Shown here: in pieces, positions 51,272-60,169 of the stretch
Layout of the letters: each line of letters starts with the position of its first letter
Numbering within the stretch: the first letter of the stretch is position 1
Origin: a gamma proteobacterium L18
GTDB lineage: Bacteria > Pseudomonadota > Gammaproteobacteria > Pseudomonadales > Pseudomonadaceae
Length of the DNA stretch: 64,000 bases
NCBI GenBank assembly: GCA_000497835.1
Contig: KI547173.1
Span: 207,177 to 271,176, forward strand
Direction of reading: 5' to 3'
Notes under the pieces: model-generated
Databases searched by the model: none
The model's input: only the letters and a program-made list of their open reading frames with translations
What the model was told of the DNA's origin: nothing
Translations under genes and position numbers: made by a program

Positions 51272-52104
51272 GTTTTCTGGTAGTGGTGCTGGTACTGTGG
51301 GTCGAAAAGTTTTCCGCCCTGCGCCATCGACTGCAGCGCGACAAGGGCTGGCTGGCCGAGTTGGCCCGCCTTGAAGCCAAGCCGCGCCTGGCGAAAGAGC
51401 CGGCGCTGATCCTGGCGTTGTGGATTCTGCTGCCGGCTATCGTGCTAGGCGTTGTGCTGCTGGCACTCAAACCTGTGGCCTATGGCTTGCTGGCCTTCCC
51501 CATTCATTTGTGGGTGGTGACCTACGCACTCGGCCGGGGCGATATCAAGGCGTCAATCGGCCCATTTCGTGATGCCTGGCGCCGTGGCGACGAGCAGGCT
51601 GCCGTCCATGTGGCCGAGCGTGACCTGAACCTGACCGGCGATGACGAAGCCAGCCTGCTGGCCAAGGTGCAGAACCATCTGCTGTGGCAGGCGTACCAGA
51701 GCTTCTTTGCGGTGATCTTCTGGTATGTGCTGCTGGGGCCGGTGGCGGCGCTGGTGTATCGACTGTTGGCGCTGGCCATCGCCAATTCGAAGAACCCGGG
51801 TGTGGTTGCGCGCGCAGGCAGTATTCGCCATGCATTCGACTGGTTGCCGGTGCGGGTGTTGGCGGCAAGCTTTGCCCTGGTGGGCAATTTTGTTGCGGTG
51901 GGGAAGGTCATGCTGCACGAGCTGCTGCACTGGGGCATTGGCGCCAAGAAGCTGATTGCCGATGTGGGGCGTGTGGCAGGGGAGTTGCCGGAGTCGGCGG
52001 CGGGCGAGGCGGGCGTCGCCAGCCTGGACAGCCTGTGGGAGTTGCTGCTGCGTTCGGCGGTGCTGTGGTACGCCGTGATCGCGTTGTGGACGGTGTTGTT
52101 CTAG
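51268..52104 (+). CDS. ampE: AmpE membrane protein
   Basis: 278 residues. Inner-membrane protein with about four hydrophobic segments (LILALWILLPAIVLGVVLLAL, AYGLLAFPIHLWVVTYAL, FFAVIFWYVLLGPVAALVYRL, LLLRSAVLWYAVIALWTVLF). Conserved start MSFLVVVLVLWVEKFSALRHRLQRDKGW. Named as a regulatory partner of AmpD in beta-lactamase induction; the biochemical role is unclear. Confidence 0.9.
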   Translation: MSFLVVVLVLWVEKFSALRHRLQRDKGWLAELARLEAKPRLAKEPALILALWILLPAIVLGVVLLALKPVAYGLLAFPIHLWVVTYALGRGDIKASIGPFRDAWRRGDEQAAVHVAERDLNLTGDDEASLLAKVQNHLLWQAYQSFFAVIFWYVLLGPVAALVYRLLALAIANSKNPGVVARAGSIRHAFDWLPVRVLAASFALVGNFVAVGKVMLHELLHWGIGAKKLIADVGRVAGELPESAAGEAGVASLDSLWELLLRSAVLWYAVIALWTVLF

Positions 52105-52143
52105 CCAATCTGTAGCAGCAACTGTCTTGAAATGGCGTCGCGT

Positions 52144-52205
52144 GCATCGCGACCAAGGTCGGCTCCTACCCCGTCCGTGGTAGGAGCCGGCCTTGGCCGC
52201 GATGC
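52144..52205. repeat. Long REP-type hairpin
   Basis: GCATCGCGACCAAGGTCGGC ... GGCCTTGGCCGCGATGC with a CCGTCC loop, the same element as 26391-26452. Lies in the convergent gap between ampE and the TatD-family gene. Confidence 0.85.
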
Positions 52206-52230
52206 GGACGACGCGGTGCTGTAGCTGCGG

Positions 52231-53013
52231 CTACAGGTCCCAGTTGAACAGGTGGCAGGCATTTGCCGTGCTGGCTTCACTCAGCGCCGACACCTCCACC
52301 CCCATCACCTCAGCCAACGCTTGCGCAATCTGCGGCAAATGCTCCGGACTGTTGCGCACCCCGGCAAACATCACCGGCGCCATGTCCGGTGAATCCGTCT
52401 CCAGCACCACCGCCTCCAACGGCAACCGCGCCACCGTCTTGCGCAGTTTCACTGCCTGCGGCCACGTCGCCGCGCCACCCAACCCCAGCTTAAACCCCAG
52501 CTTCAGGTACTCGCGCGCCTCTTCATAACTGCCCGCAAACGCATGAATGATCCCACCGCGCTTGAGCTTGAAGCGCTTGAGCGTGGCGATGGTCTGCGCG
52601 TGGCTGCGTCGCACATGCAGCAGCCCCGGCAAATCAAACTCCGCCGCCAGCGCCAGCTGCGCTTCGAACAGCGTCTGCTGACGCTCGCGGTCCAGGTTTT
52701 CGAGGAAATAGTCCAGGCCGAACTCGCCCACGGCACACAGTTGCCGGTGACCTACCAGGCGAGCCAGCCAGTCGCGCAAATCCGTCAGATGCCCGGGCGT
52801 GTGCTCGTCCAGATAAACCGGATGCAACCCCAGGGCGGCATACAGCTGATCATCGCTTTGCACCAGGTCCCACACCCGCTGCCAGTTGGCCTGGTGCACG
52901 CCCAGCACCACCATGCGCTGCACGCCCAGGGCGCGTGCGTTGGCCAGCAGGGCAGGGCGATCGACGTCGAAATCCGGGAAGTCCAGATGCGTGTGGGTGT
53001 CGATCAGCCCCAT
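52231..53013 (-). CDS. TatD-family metal-dependent hydrolase
   Basis: 260 residues. TIM-barrel amidohydrolase: metal ligands in DTHTHLDFPDF, the Glu in CAVGEFGLDYF, His in LLHVRR and IIHAFAGS, and Asp in LETDSPDMAP. Closest in type to E. coli YjjV; members act as DNases or on D-aminoacyl-tRNA. Immediately downstream of cra (3-nt gap) on the same strand. Confidence 0.9.
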   Translation of the reverse strand: MGLIDTHTHLDFPDFDVDRPALLANARALGVQRMVVLGVHQANWQRVWDLVQSDDQLYAALGLHPVYLDEHTPGHLTDLRDWLARLVGHRQLCAVGEFGLDYFLENLDRERQQTLFEAQLALAAEFDLPGLLHVRRSHAQTIATLKRFKLKRGGIIHAFAGSYEEAREYLKLGFKLGLGGAATWPQAVKLRKTVARLPLEAVVLETDSPDMAPVMFAGVRNSPEHLPQIAQALAEVMGVEVSALSEASTANACHLFNWDL

Positions 53014-53016
53014 GGC

Positions 53017-54012
53017 TCAGGCCTCGTGGATGCGCTGCTTGAAGGTACGGGCGATGGCGTGCACGCCAGGCTGGTATTCATCGCGCTCCACGGCGGCCAG
53101 CGCCAGCTCCAGGGCCTTGCTGGCGATCAGGTCGTGCTGCTGGCCCATGGCATTGATGGGCAGGGGCAGGAAGTCCAGCAACTGTGTATCACCGAAGGTG
53201 GCCAGGTGCAGCGACGGGAACTCGTCCTGATGGCCTTGCAGTACGTCGAACACACCCTGCAACAGGACATAGGAGGTAGTGACCAGTGCTTCCGGCAGAT
53301 GGCCCAGTTGCTCCAGCAGTTGCAGCATCGACTGGCGGCCACATTCACGGCTGAAGGACTCGCCTTCGGACACCAGCACCTTGCCCTTGAAGCCTTCCAC
53401 CGCCTGGTGGAAACCGGCGGCGCGCTCGCGGCTGATGCTCAGCTCGGGGCGGGCGGCGATCAGGGCGATGTCTTTGGGCGCGGGGCGCAACACGCTGCTG
53501 GTCAACTGCAAGGCCGCGTGACGGTCGTCGCTGACCACCGAGCAGAACTGGCTGCTGTCCATCTCGCGGTCGATTGCGATGATCGGCAGGCCTTTGTTCT
53601 GCAGTTCCAGGTAGCTGGTATCGCTGGCCGGCAGGCAGCTGGCGACGAACAGGGCATCGCAGCGCCGGGCCTTGAACAGCTGCTGCAGTTGCAGCTCGCT
53701 GGCCGGCTCGTCGTCGGAACTGGCGATCAGCAATTGATAGCCATGTTCGCGGGCGCGCTTTTCCAGGCGCTTGGCAATGCGCGCGTAGCTGGGGTTTTCC
53801 AGGTCCGGCAGTATGAAGCCCAAGGTGCGCGTATGGCGGCTGCGCAAGCCGGCGGCCTGGGGGTTGGGCGTGAAGCCGTGCGCCTCGACCACCGCCTGGA
53901 CACGCTCCACGGTGGCCTTGCTGATGCGCTGCTGTTGCGCCTTGCCGTTGATGACGTAGCTGGCGGTGGTCACCGACACACCGGCCAGGCGGGCAATATC
54001 ACTGAGTTTCAA
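53017..54012 (-). CDS. cra: Catabolite repressor-activator Cra (FruR), LacI family
   Basis: 331 residues. LacI-type helix-turn-helix KLSDIARLAGVSVTTASYVINGKA at the N-terminus, then a periplasmic-binding-like effector domain that binds fructose-1-phosphate in P. putida. The start is TTG 54012 (L/M-KLSDIARL): AAGGAAT lies 7 nt upstream and no ATG/GTG fits. Divergent from fruB; a Cra half-palindrome lies between. Confidence 0.92.
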   Translation of the reverse strand: MKLSDIARLAGVSVTTASYVINGKAQQQRISKATVERVQAVVEAHGFTPNPQAAGLRSRHTRTLGFILPDLENPSYARIAKRLEKRAREHGYQLLIASSDDEPASELQLQQLFKARRCDALFVASCLPASDTSYLELQNKGLPIIAIDREMDSSQFCSVVSDDRHAALQLTSSVLRPAPKDIALIAARPELSISRERAAGFHQAVEGFKGKVLVSEGESFSRECGRQSMLQLLEQLGHLPEALVTTSYVLLQGVFDVLQGHQDEFPSLHLATFGDTQLLDFLPLPINAMGQQHDLIASKALELALAAVERDEYQPGVHAIARTFKQRIHEA

Positions 54013-54176
54013 CCGAGTATTCCTTGTTATGCGCAGCGCTGCACCGTGTGGCCAGGCGCTGCCGAGCATTTTTCACGATCTTTTCCGGTTGTGGCACGCG
54101 ACCATGGTCGCAGCGCCGCCGACAGGTTGGGCTTCAATGCCTGAAGATTATCGGGTAACGTGCCTGTCATTCTAGG

Positions 54177-54188
54177 TTAAACGATTCA
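54177..54188. promoter_or_regulatory. Candidate Cra operator for fruBKA
   Basis: TTAAACGATTCA differs by one base from the P. putida Cra site TTAAACGTTTCA and lies in the 350-bp gap between cra and fruB. Fructose-1-P would release Cra and induce the fru operon. Confidence 0.7.
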
Positions 54189-54362
54189 GCTCACGTGTTT
54201 TTCTGCCGAAAAAAATCTGTCGGGGTGGTCAGCTAATTTACCCCGCAGTGTGAACTGAATGACGTCGACCAGCCTGGGGCTGACCGCAGCATGATTTCAG
54301 CCCTATGCTGAACCCTTAAAACAAGACTTCTGCATCCGCCGGATGCCGCAAAGGAGATTGGC

Positions 54363-57236
54363 ATGCTCGAGCTCACTATAGAGCAGATATCCATGGGCCA
54401 GAGTGCTGTGGATAAACCCGCCGCCCTGCAATTGCTCGCCGAAAAACTGGTTGCCGACGGCCTGGTGGCCGAGGGTTACCTGGCCGGCCTGCAGGCCCGT
54501 GAGGCGCAGGGTTCGACCTTCCTGGGCCAGGGCATCGCCATCCCCCACGGCACCCCTGAAACCCGCGACCTGGTATACGCCACCGGTGTGCGCCTGCTGC
54601 AGTTCCCCGATGGCGTCGACTGGGGCGACGGCCAGATCGTGTACCTGGCGATCGGCATCGCCGCCAAGTCCGATGAACACTTGCGCCTGCTGCAACTGCT
54701 GACCCGTGCCCTGGGCGAAACCGACCTGGGCCAGGCGTTGCGCCGCGCCGGTTCGCCCGAATCGCTGTTGAAACTGTTGCAGGGCGCCCCGCAAGAGCTG
54801 GCGCTGGACGCGCAGATGATCAGCCTGGGCGTGGCCGCCGAAGACTTTGAAGAACTGGTGTGGCGTGGTGCCCGCCTGTTGCGCCAGGCTGATTGCGTGA
54901 GCAATGGTTTTGCCGCCGTTCTCCAACAAGTAGAGGCACTGCCGCTGGGCGATGGCCTGTGGTGGCTGCACAGCGAGCAGACCGTGAAAAAGCCGGGCCT
55001 GGCCTTCGTCACCCCGCAACAACCGTTGCGCTACCTGGGCCAGCCGCTGACCGGGCTGTTCTGCCTGGCCAGCCTGGGCGAGGCCCATCAGGCCTTGCTG
55101 GAGCGCCTGTGTGCGCTGCTGATCGAAGGGCGAGGCCAGGAGTTGGGGCGCGCCACCAGCACCCGTGCCGTGCTGGAAGTGCTGGGCGGCGAAGTACCGG
55201 CCGACTGGCCCAGCGCGCGCATTGGCCTGGCCAACGCCCACGGCCTGCATGCCCGCCCGGCCAAGGAGTTGGCGCAACTGGCCAAGAGTTTTGACGGCGA
55301 AGTTCGTCTGCGCCTGGTCGACAGCCACGAGCCTGCCGTCTCGGCCAAGAGCCTGAGCAAGCTGCTGAGCCTGGGCGCCCGTCGTGGCCAGGTGCTGGAG
55401 TTCATCGTCGAGCCGAGCATCGCCGATGATGCCTTGCCGGCCTTGTTGGCGGCGGTGGCAGAAGGTTTGGGCGAGGAGATCGAGCCGTTGCCGGCCGTGG
55501 TCGAAACCGTCGTTATCCCGGTGGAAGAGGCCTCGGTCATCACCGCCAGGGTCGAAGCCCCGGTGGCCGGCCAGCAGATCAACGGCATCGCCGCCGCCCC
55601 GGGTATCGCCATGGGCCCGGCCCATGTGCAGGTGCCCCAGGCGTTCGATTACCCGCTGCGTGGCGAGTCCCACGACGTCGAGCACCAACGCCTGCAAGCC
55701 GCGTTGCTTCAGGTGCGCGAAGACATCGACGGGCTGATCCGCCGCGCCCAGGCCAAGGCCATCCGCGAGATTTTCGTTACCCACCAGGAGATGCTCGACG
55801 ACCCGGCGCTGACCGATGAGGTGACTGGCCGTCTGAAACAGGGCGAGAGCGCCCCGGCGGCCTGGATCGGCGTGATCGAAGCCGCTGCCGTGCAACAGGA
55901 AAGCCTGGCCGATGCGCTGCTGGCCGAGCGCGCTGCCGACCTGCGTGACATCGGCCGCCGCGTGCTGGCGCAGTTGTGCGGCGTGGACAATGTCGAGGAG
56001 CCAAGCCAGCCTTATATTCTGGTGATGGACGAGGTCGGCCCGTCCGACGTGGCGCGCCTGGACCCGGCCCGCGTGGCCGGTATCCTCACGGCTCGTGGCG
56101 GCGCCACGGCCCACAGCGCCATCGTCGCCCGCGCCCTGGGCATTCCGGCCATCGTCGGTGCCGGTGAAGCGGTGTTGTTGCTCAAGCCCGGTTGCCCGCT
56201 GCTGCTGGACGGCCAGCGCGGCCAGTTGGTCGTCGACCCCAGCGATGAGGTGCGCCAACACGCCATCGAGGAGCGCGAGCAGCGCGCCCAGCGCCAGGAA
56301 GCGGCCAACGCCCGTCGCCTGGAAACCGCTGTCACCCGTGACGGCCATGCCGTGGAAGTGTTCGCCAACATCGGCGAAAGTGCCGGCGTGAAAGCGGCGG
56401 TGGAGCAGGGCGCCGAAGGCGTCGGCCTGCTGCGGACCGAGCTGATTTTCATGGCCCACTCCCAGGCCCCTGACGAAGCCATTCAGGAAGCTGAGTACCG
56501 CCGCGTGCTCGATGGCCTGGCCGGTCGCCCGCTGGTGGTGCGCACCCTGGACGTGGGCGGCGACAAGCCGCTGAGCTACTGGCCGATCGCCAAGGAAGAA
56601 AACCCCTTCCTGGGCGTGCGCGGTATCCGCCTGACCCTGCAACGCCCCGACGTGATGGAAAGCCAGCTGCGCGCCCTGCTGCGTGCTGCCGACAACCGCC
56701 CGCTGCGCATCATGTTCCCCATGGTTGGCAGCGTCGAGGAGTGGCGCCAGGCCCGGGACATGACCGAGCGCCTGCGCCTGGAAATCCCGGTGGCCGACCT
56801 GCAACTGGGCATCATGATCGAAGTGCCGTCGGCGGCCCTGTTGGCGCCGGTGCTGGCCCGCGAAGTGGACTTCTTCAGCGTCGGTACCAACGACCTGACC
56901 CAGTACACCCTGGCTATCGATCGCGGTCACCCGACGCTGTCCGCCCAGGCCGATGGCCTGCACCCGGCGGTGCTGCAACTGATCGACATCACCGTGCGCG
57001 CGGCCCATGCCCATGGCAAGTGGGTGGGCATCTGTGGCGAGCTTGCGGCAGACCCGGTGGCCGTGCCGTTGCTGGTGGGCCTGGGCGTGGATGAATTGAG
57101 TGTCTCGGCGCGCAGCATTGCCGAGGTAAAAGCCGGGGTGCGCGAGCTCACCCTGAGCCAAGCACAGGGCCTGGCGCAGACCGCGCTGGGCCTGGGCAGC
57201 GCCAGTGAAGTGCGCGCCCTGGTGGAGAAGCACTGA
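54363..57236 (+). CDS. fruB: Fructose PTS multiphosphoryl transfer protein (EIIA-HPr-EI)
   Basis: 957 residues, a three-domain fusion. EIIA-Fru: active His in GIAIPHGTPE (about 62). HPr: active His in LANAHGLHARPAKELAQL (about 298). Enzyme I: active His in GGATAHSAIVARALGIPAIVG (about 582), then the PEP-binding barrel (LRTELIFM, GVRGIRLTL, FFSVGTNDLTQYTLA, GICGELAADP). Passes phosphate from PEP to FruA. RBS AAAGGAG. The stop overlaps the fruK start by 1 nt (TGATG). Confidence 0.96.
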   Translation: MLELTIEQISMGQSAVDKPAALQLLAEKLVADGLVAEGYLAGLQAREAQGSTFLGQGIAIPHGTPETRDLVYATGVRLLQFPDGVDWGDGQIVYLAIGIAAKSDEHLRLLQLLTRALGETDLGQALRRAGSPESLLKLLQGAPQELALDAQMISLGVAAEDFEELVWRGARLLRQADCVSNGFAAVLQQVEALPLGDGLWWLHSEQTVKKPGLAFVTPQQPLRYLGQPLTGLFCLASLGEAHQALLERLCALLIEGRGQELGRATSTRAVLEVLGGEVPADWPSARIGLANAHGLHARPAKELAQLAKSFDGEVRLRLVDSHEPAVSAKSLSKLLSLGARRGQVLEFIVEPSIADDALPALLAAVAEGLGEEIEPLPAVVETVVIPVEEASVITARVEAPVAGQQINGIAAAPGIAMGPAHVQVPQAFDYPLRGESHDVEHQRLQAALLQVREDIDGLIRRAQAKAIREIFVTHQEMLDDPALTDEVTGRLKQGESAPAAWIGVIEAAAVQQESLADALLAERAADLRDIGRRVLAQLCGVDNVEEPSQPYILVMDEVGPSDVARLDPARVAGILTARGGATAHSAIVARALGIPAIVGAGEAVLLLKPGCPLLLDGQRGQLVVDPSDEVRQHAIEEREQRAQRQEAANARRLETAVTRDGHAVEVFANIGESAGVKAAVEQGAEGVGLLRTELIFMAHSQAPDEAIQEAEYRRVLDGLAGRPLVVRTLDVGGDKPLSYWPIAKEENPFLGVRGIRLTLQRPDVMESQLRALLRAADNRPLRIMFPMVGSVEEWRQARDMTERLRLEIPVADLQLGIMIEVPSAALLAPVLAREVDFFSVGTNDLTQYTLAIDRGHPTLSAQADGLHPAVLQLIDITVRAAHAHGKWVGICGELAADPVAVPLLVGLGVDELSVSARSIAEVKAGVRELTLSQAQGLAQTALGLGSASEVRALVEKH

Positions 57237-58177
57237 TGGCCAAGATTCTGACCCTGACCCTTAACCCGGCGCTGGACCTGACGGTGGAGCTCAACAGCCT
57301 GCTGGTGGGCGACGTCAACCGCAGCACGGCCATGCACAGCCACGCGGCCGGCAAGGGCGTCAACGTGGCCCAGGTGCTGGCTGACCTGGGCCATGAGCTG
57401 ACCGTGAGCGGTTTTCTCGGTGAGGACAACGCGCTGCCGTTCGAGGCGCTGTTCCAGGCGCGTGGTTTCGATGACCAGTTCATCCGCGTGCCGGGCGAGA
57501 CCCGCAGCAACATCAAGCTCGCCGAGAGCGGCGGTCGCATCACTGACCTCAACGGCCCGGGCGCTTTTGTCGACGACGACGCCCAGGCCGCACTGCTGGC
57601 GCGCCTGGAGCAGATCGCTCCGGGTCATGACGCCGTAGTGGTGGCCGGCAGCCTGCCGCGTGGCATAAATGCCCAGTGGCTGCAGGCCTTGTTGGAGCGC
57701 CTGGTAGCCATGGGCCTCAAGGTTGCCCTGGACACCAGCGGTGCCGCCTTGCGCGCAGGCCTGGCCACCCAGCCCTGGCTGATCAAGCCCAACACCGACG
57801 AGTTGAGCGAAGTGCTGGGCGAGCGTGTCGACACCCTGGCGGAACAGGCGGCCGTCGCCAAGCGTCTGCAGGCCCGGGGCATCGAAAACGTGGTGATCTC
57901 CCAAGGCGCCCAGGGCGTGCTCTGGTTCAGCGCCCGGCCGACGTTGCAGGCGCTGCCACCCACGGTCGATGTGGCCAGCACCGTGGGGGCGGGCGATTCG
58001 CTGTTGGCTGGCATGGTGCATGGCCTGCTCACCGGCTCTACACCCGAACAGGCCCTGTGCACCGCCACGGCCATTGCCGCCATGGCGGTAAGCCAGATTG
58101 GTTTCGGTATCAGTGACCACGCCTTGCTGGCGCGGCTTGAAAGCGGCGTCTGCGTACGCGCGCTGACAGAACAATAA
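57236..58177 (+). CDS. fruK: 1-phosphofructokinase
   Basis: 313 residues, PfkB family. N-terminal ILTLTLNPALDLTVEL, the mid-signature AGKGVNVAQVLADLG, and the C-terminal catalytic VASTVGAGDSLLAGMVHGLL (anion hole and base Asp). Phosphorylates fructose-1-P to fructose-1,6-bisphosphate, feeding glycolysis or the Entner-Doudoroff cycle. Between fruB and fruA. Confidence 0.95.
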   Translation: MAKILTLTLNPALDLTVELNSLLVGDVNRSTAMHSHAAGKGVNVAQVLADLGHELTVSGFLGEDNALPFEALFQARGFDDQFIRVPGETRSNIKLAESGGRITDLNGPGAFVDDDAQAALLARLEQIAPGHDAVVVAGSLPRGINAQWLQALLERLVAMGLKVALDTSGAALRAGLATQPWLIKPNTDELSEVLGERVDTLAEQAAVAKRLQARGIENVVISQGAQGVLWFSARPTLQALPPTVDVASTVGAGDSLLAGMVHGLLTGSTPEQALCTATAIAAMAVSQIGFGISDHALLARLESGVCVRALTEQ

Positions 58178-58188
58178 GAGGGAATGCG

Positions 58189-59922
58189 ATGAAACTTGCC
58201 ATTGTCACGGCCTGCCCCAACGGCCGCGTTTCCAGTGTGCTCAGCGCCCGGTTGCTGGACGCCGTGGCCCAGCGCCAGGGCTGGAGCACCAGCGTCGAAG
58301 TGCATGACCCGCAGCGCCCTGAAAGCCGTCTGAGTGCTGCGGCCATCGAAGCTGCCGACTGGGTGCTGGTGGTCAACACCGGCCCCATCGACTTGAGCCG
58401 CTTCGTGGGCAAGCGCCTGTTCCAGAGCACCCCGGCCGCGGCCTTGCAGGATGCCGACGGCTTCCTGCGTCAGGCGGCCGAGCAGGCGAAGGTGTTTGAA
58501 GGCAGTGCGCCGGCACCCGTGGTTGCCAGCGATCGCGCCCCGCGTCTGGTGGCGATTACCGCCTGCCCTACGGGTGTGGCCCACACCTTCATGGCCGCCG
58601 AAGCCCTGCAGACCGCTGCCAAGCAGATGGGTTATGACTTGCAGGTGGAAACCCAGGGTTCGGTAGGCGCGCGCAATCCACTCAGCGCTGCTGCCATCCA
58701 GGAAGCCGATGTGGTGCTCCTGGCGGCCGACATTGATGTCGCCACCGAGCGTTTCGCCGGCAAGCGCATTTATCGCTGTGGCACTGGCGTGGCGCTCAAG
58801 CAGGCCAAGTCGATCCTCGACAAGGCGCTGGCGGAAGGCAAGCCTGAGTCGGCTGCATCGGGGAATAGCGGTAGTGCGCCAGCCAAGCAAGAGAAGACCG
58901 GTGCGTATAAGCATCTGCTGACCGGCGTCTCGTACATGCTGCCCATGGTTGTCGCGGGCGGCCTGATGATCGCCTTGTCGTTCGTTTTCGGCATTACCGC
59001 GTTCAAGGAGCCGGGCACCCTGGCTGCCGCCCTGATGCAGATCGGTGGCGACAGTGCCTTCAAGTTGATGGTGCCGTTGCTGGCGGGCTATATCGCCTAT
59101 TCCATCGCCGACCGTCCGGGCCTTGCGCCAGGCATGATCGGCGGCCTGCTGGCCAGTACGCTGGGGGCAGGCTTTATCGGCGGTATCGTCGCCGGTTTCA
59201 TCGCCGGTTACGCCGCCAAGGCGATCAACCGTTACGCGCGGTTGCCCACAAGCCTTGAAGCACTGAAGCCGATCCTGATCATTCCGCTACTGGCCAGCCT
59301 GTTCACGGGCCTTGTGATGATCTACGTGGTGGGCAAGCCGGTGGCCGGCATGCTCGAAGCGCTGACGCACTTCCTGGACAGCATGGGCACCACCAACGCC
59401 ATTCTGTTGGGCGTGCTGCTGGGCGGCATGATGTGCGTTGACTTGGGCGGGCCGATCAACAAGGCGGCCTATGCCTTCTCGGTAGGCCTGCTGGCCTCCC
59501 AGAGCTACGCGCCCATGGCTGCCACCATGGCGGCCGGCATGGTGCCGCCGATCGGGCTGGGCATCGCCACCTTCCTGGCACGTCGCAAATTCGCCCAGAG
59601 CGAGCGTGAAGCGGGCAAGGCGGCATTGGTGCTGGGGTTGTGCTTCATTTCCGAAGGCGCGATTCCGTTTGCCGCCAAGGACCCGCTGCGGGTGATTCCG
59701 GCCAGCATTGCCGGTGGTGCGTTGACCGGTGCGCTGTCGATGTACTTCGGCTGCAAACTGATGGCGCCCCACGGCGGGCTGTTCGTGATGTTGATCCCGA
59801 ATGCGATCAACCATGCGTTGTTGTATCTGTTGGCGATTGTGGCGGGTGCGGTGGTGACGGCGGTGGTGTATGCGGTGATCAAGAAGGCCGAAGTGGTAGA
59901 GCTGACCCCGGAGCCGGCGTAG
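58189..59922 (+). CDS. fruA: Fructose PTS permease EIIBC
   Basis: 577 residues. N-terminal degenerate EIIB-like domain (VTACPNGRVSSVLSARLLDA, 1-110), a second EIIB with the phospho-Cys in ITACPTGVAHTFMAAEAL (about 126), then a polytopic EIIC (about 240-570) with GVLLGGMMCVDLGGPINKAAYAF and FISEGAIPFAAKDPLRVIP. Imports and phosphorylates fructose to fructose-1-P. Last gene of the operon. Confidence 0.95.
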   Translation: MKLAIVTACPNGRVSSVLSARLLDAVAQRQGWSTSVEVHDPQRPESRLSAAAIEAADWVLVVNTGPIDLSRFVGKRLFQSTPAAALQDADGFLRQAAEQAKVFEGSAPAPVVASDRAPRLVAITACPTGVAHTFMAAEALQTAAKQMGYDLQVETQGSVGARNPLSAAAIQEADVVLLAADIDVATERFAGKRIYRCGTGVALKQAKSILDKALAEGKPESAASGNSGSAPAKQEKTGAYKHLLTGVSYMLPMVVAGGLMIALSFVFGITAFKEPGTLAAALMQIGGDSAFKLMVPLLAGYIAYSIADRPGLAPGMIGGLLASTLGAGFIGGIVAGFIAGYAAKAINRYARLPTSLEALKPILIIPLLASLFTGLVMIYVVGKPVAGMLEALTHFLDSMGTTNAILLGVLLGGMMCVDLGGPINKAAYAFSVGLLASQSYAPMAATMAAGMVPPIGLGIATFLARRKFAQSEREAGKAALVLGLCFISEGAIPFAAKDPLRVIPASIAGGALTGALSMYFGCKLMAPHGGLFVMLIPNAINHALLYLLAIVAGAVVTAVVYAVIKKAEVVELTPEPA

Positions 59923-59958
59923 CCACAACCGTCCACAGTGCAAGATGCCATGGTACCT

Positions 59959-60142
59959 GTAGCAGCGGCCGCCAGGCCGCGTCGTAGGCACCGCGCACTG
60001 GCTGATCCGCCGCGCCGCCTGCGACGCAGCCTCCGGCAGCTGCTACACCATTCCTGTGGGAGCGGGTTCTACCCGCGAAAAAGGGCACGCGGAGTTTCTG
60101 ACAGACCGCGGTGTTCTTTTCGTGGGCAGAGCCCACTCCCAC
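59959..60142. repeat. REP cluster after fruA
   Basis: 59959-60046 is a dyad TGTAGCAGCGGCCGCCAGGC ... CTCCGGCAGCTGCTACA; 60055-60142 is a REP doublet GTGGGAGCGGGTTCTACCCG ... GAGCCCACTCCCAC. It separates fruA from the convergent phosphatase. Confidence 0.8.
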
Positions 60143-60169
60143 GAGCGCTTGTAGCAGTGTCCAGGCAGA

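Noticed and set aside
54303..57233. 976-codon open frame on the minus strand opposite fruB
   Set aside because: Antisense shadow of the PTS fusion; low-complexity His/Gln/Val translation.
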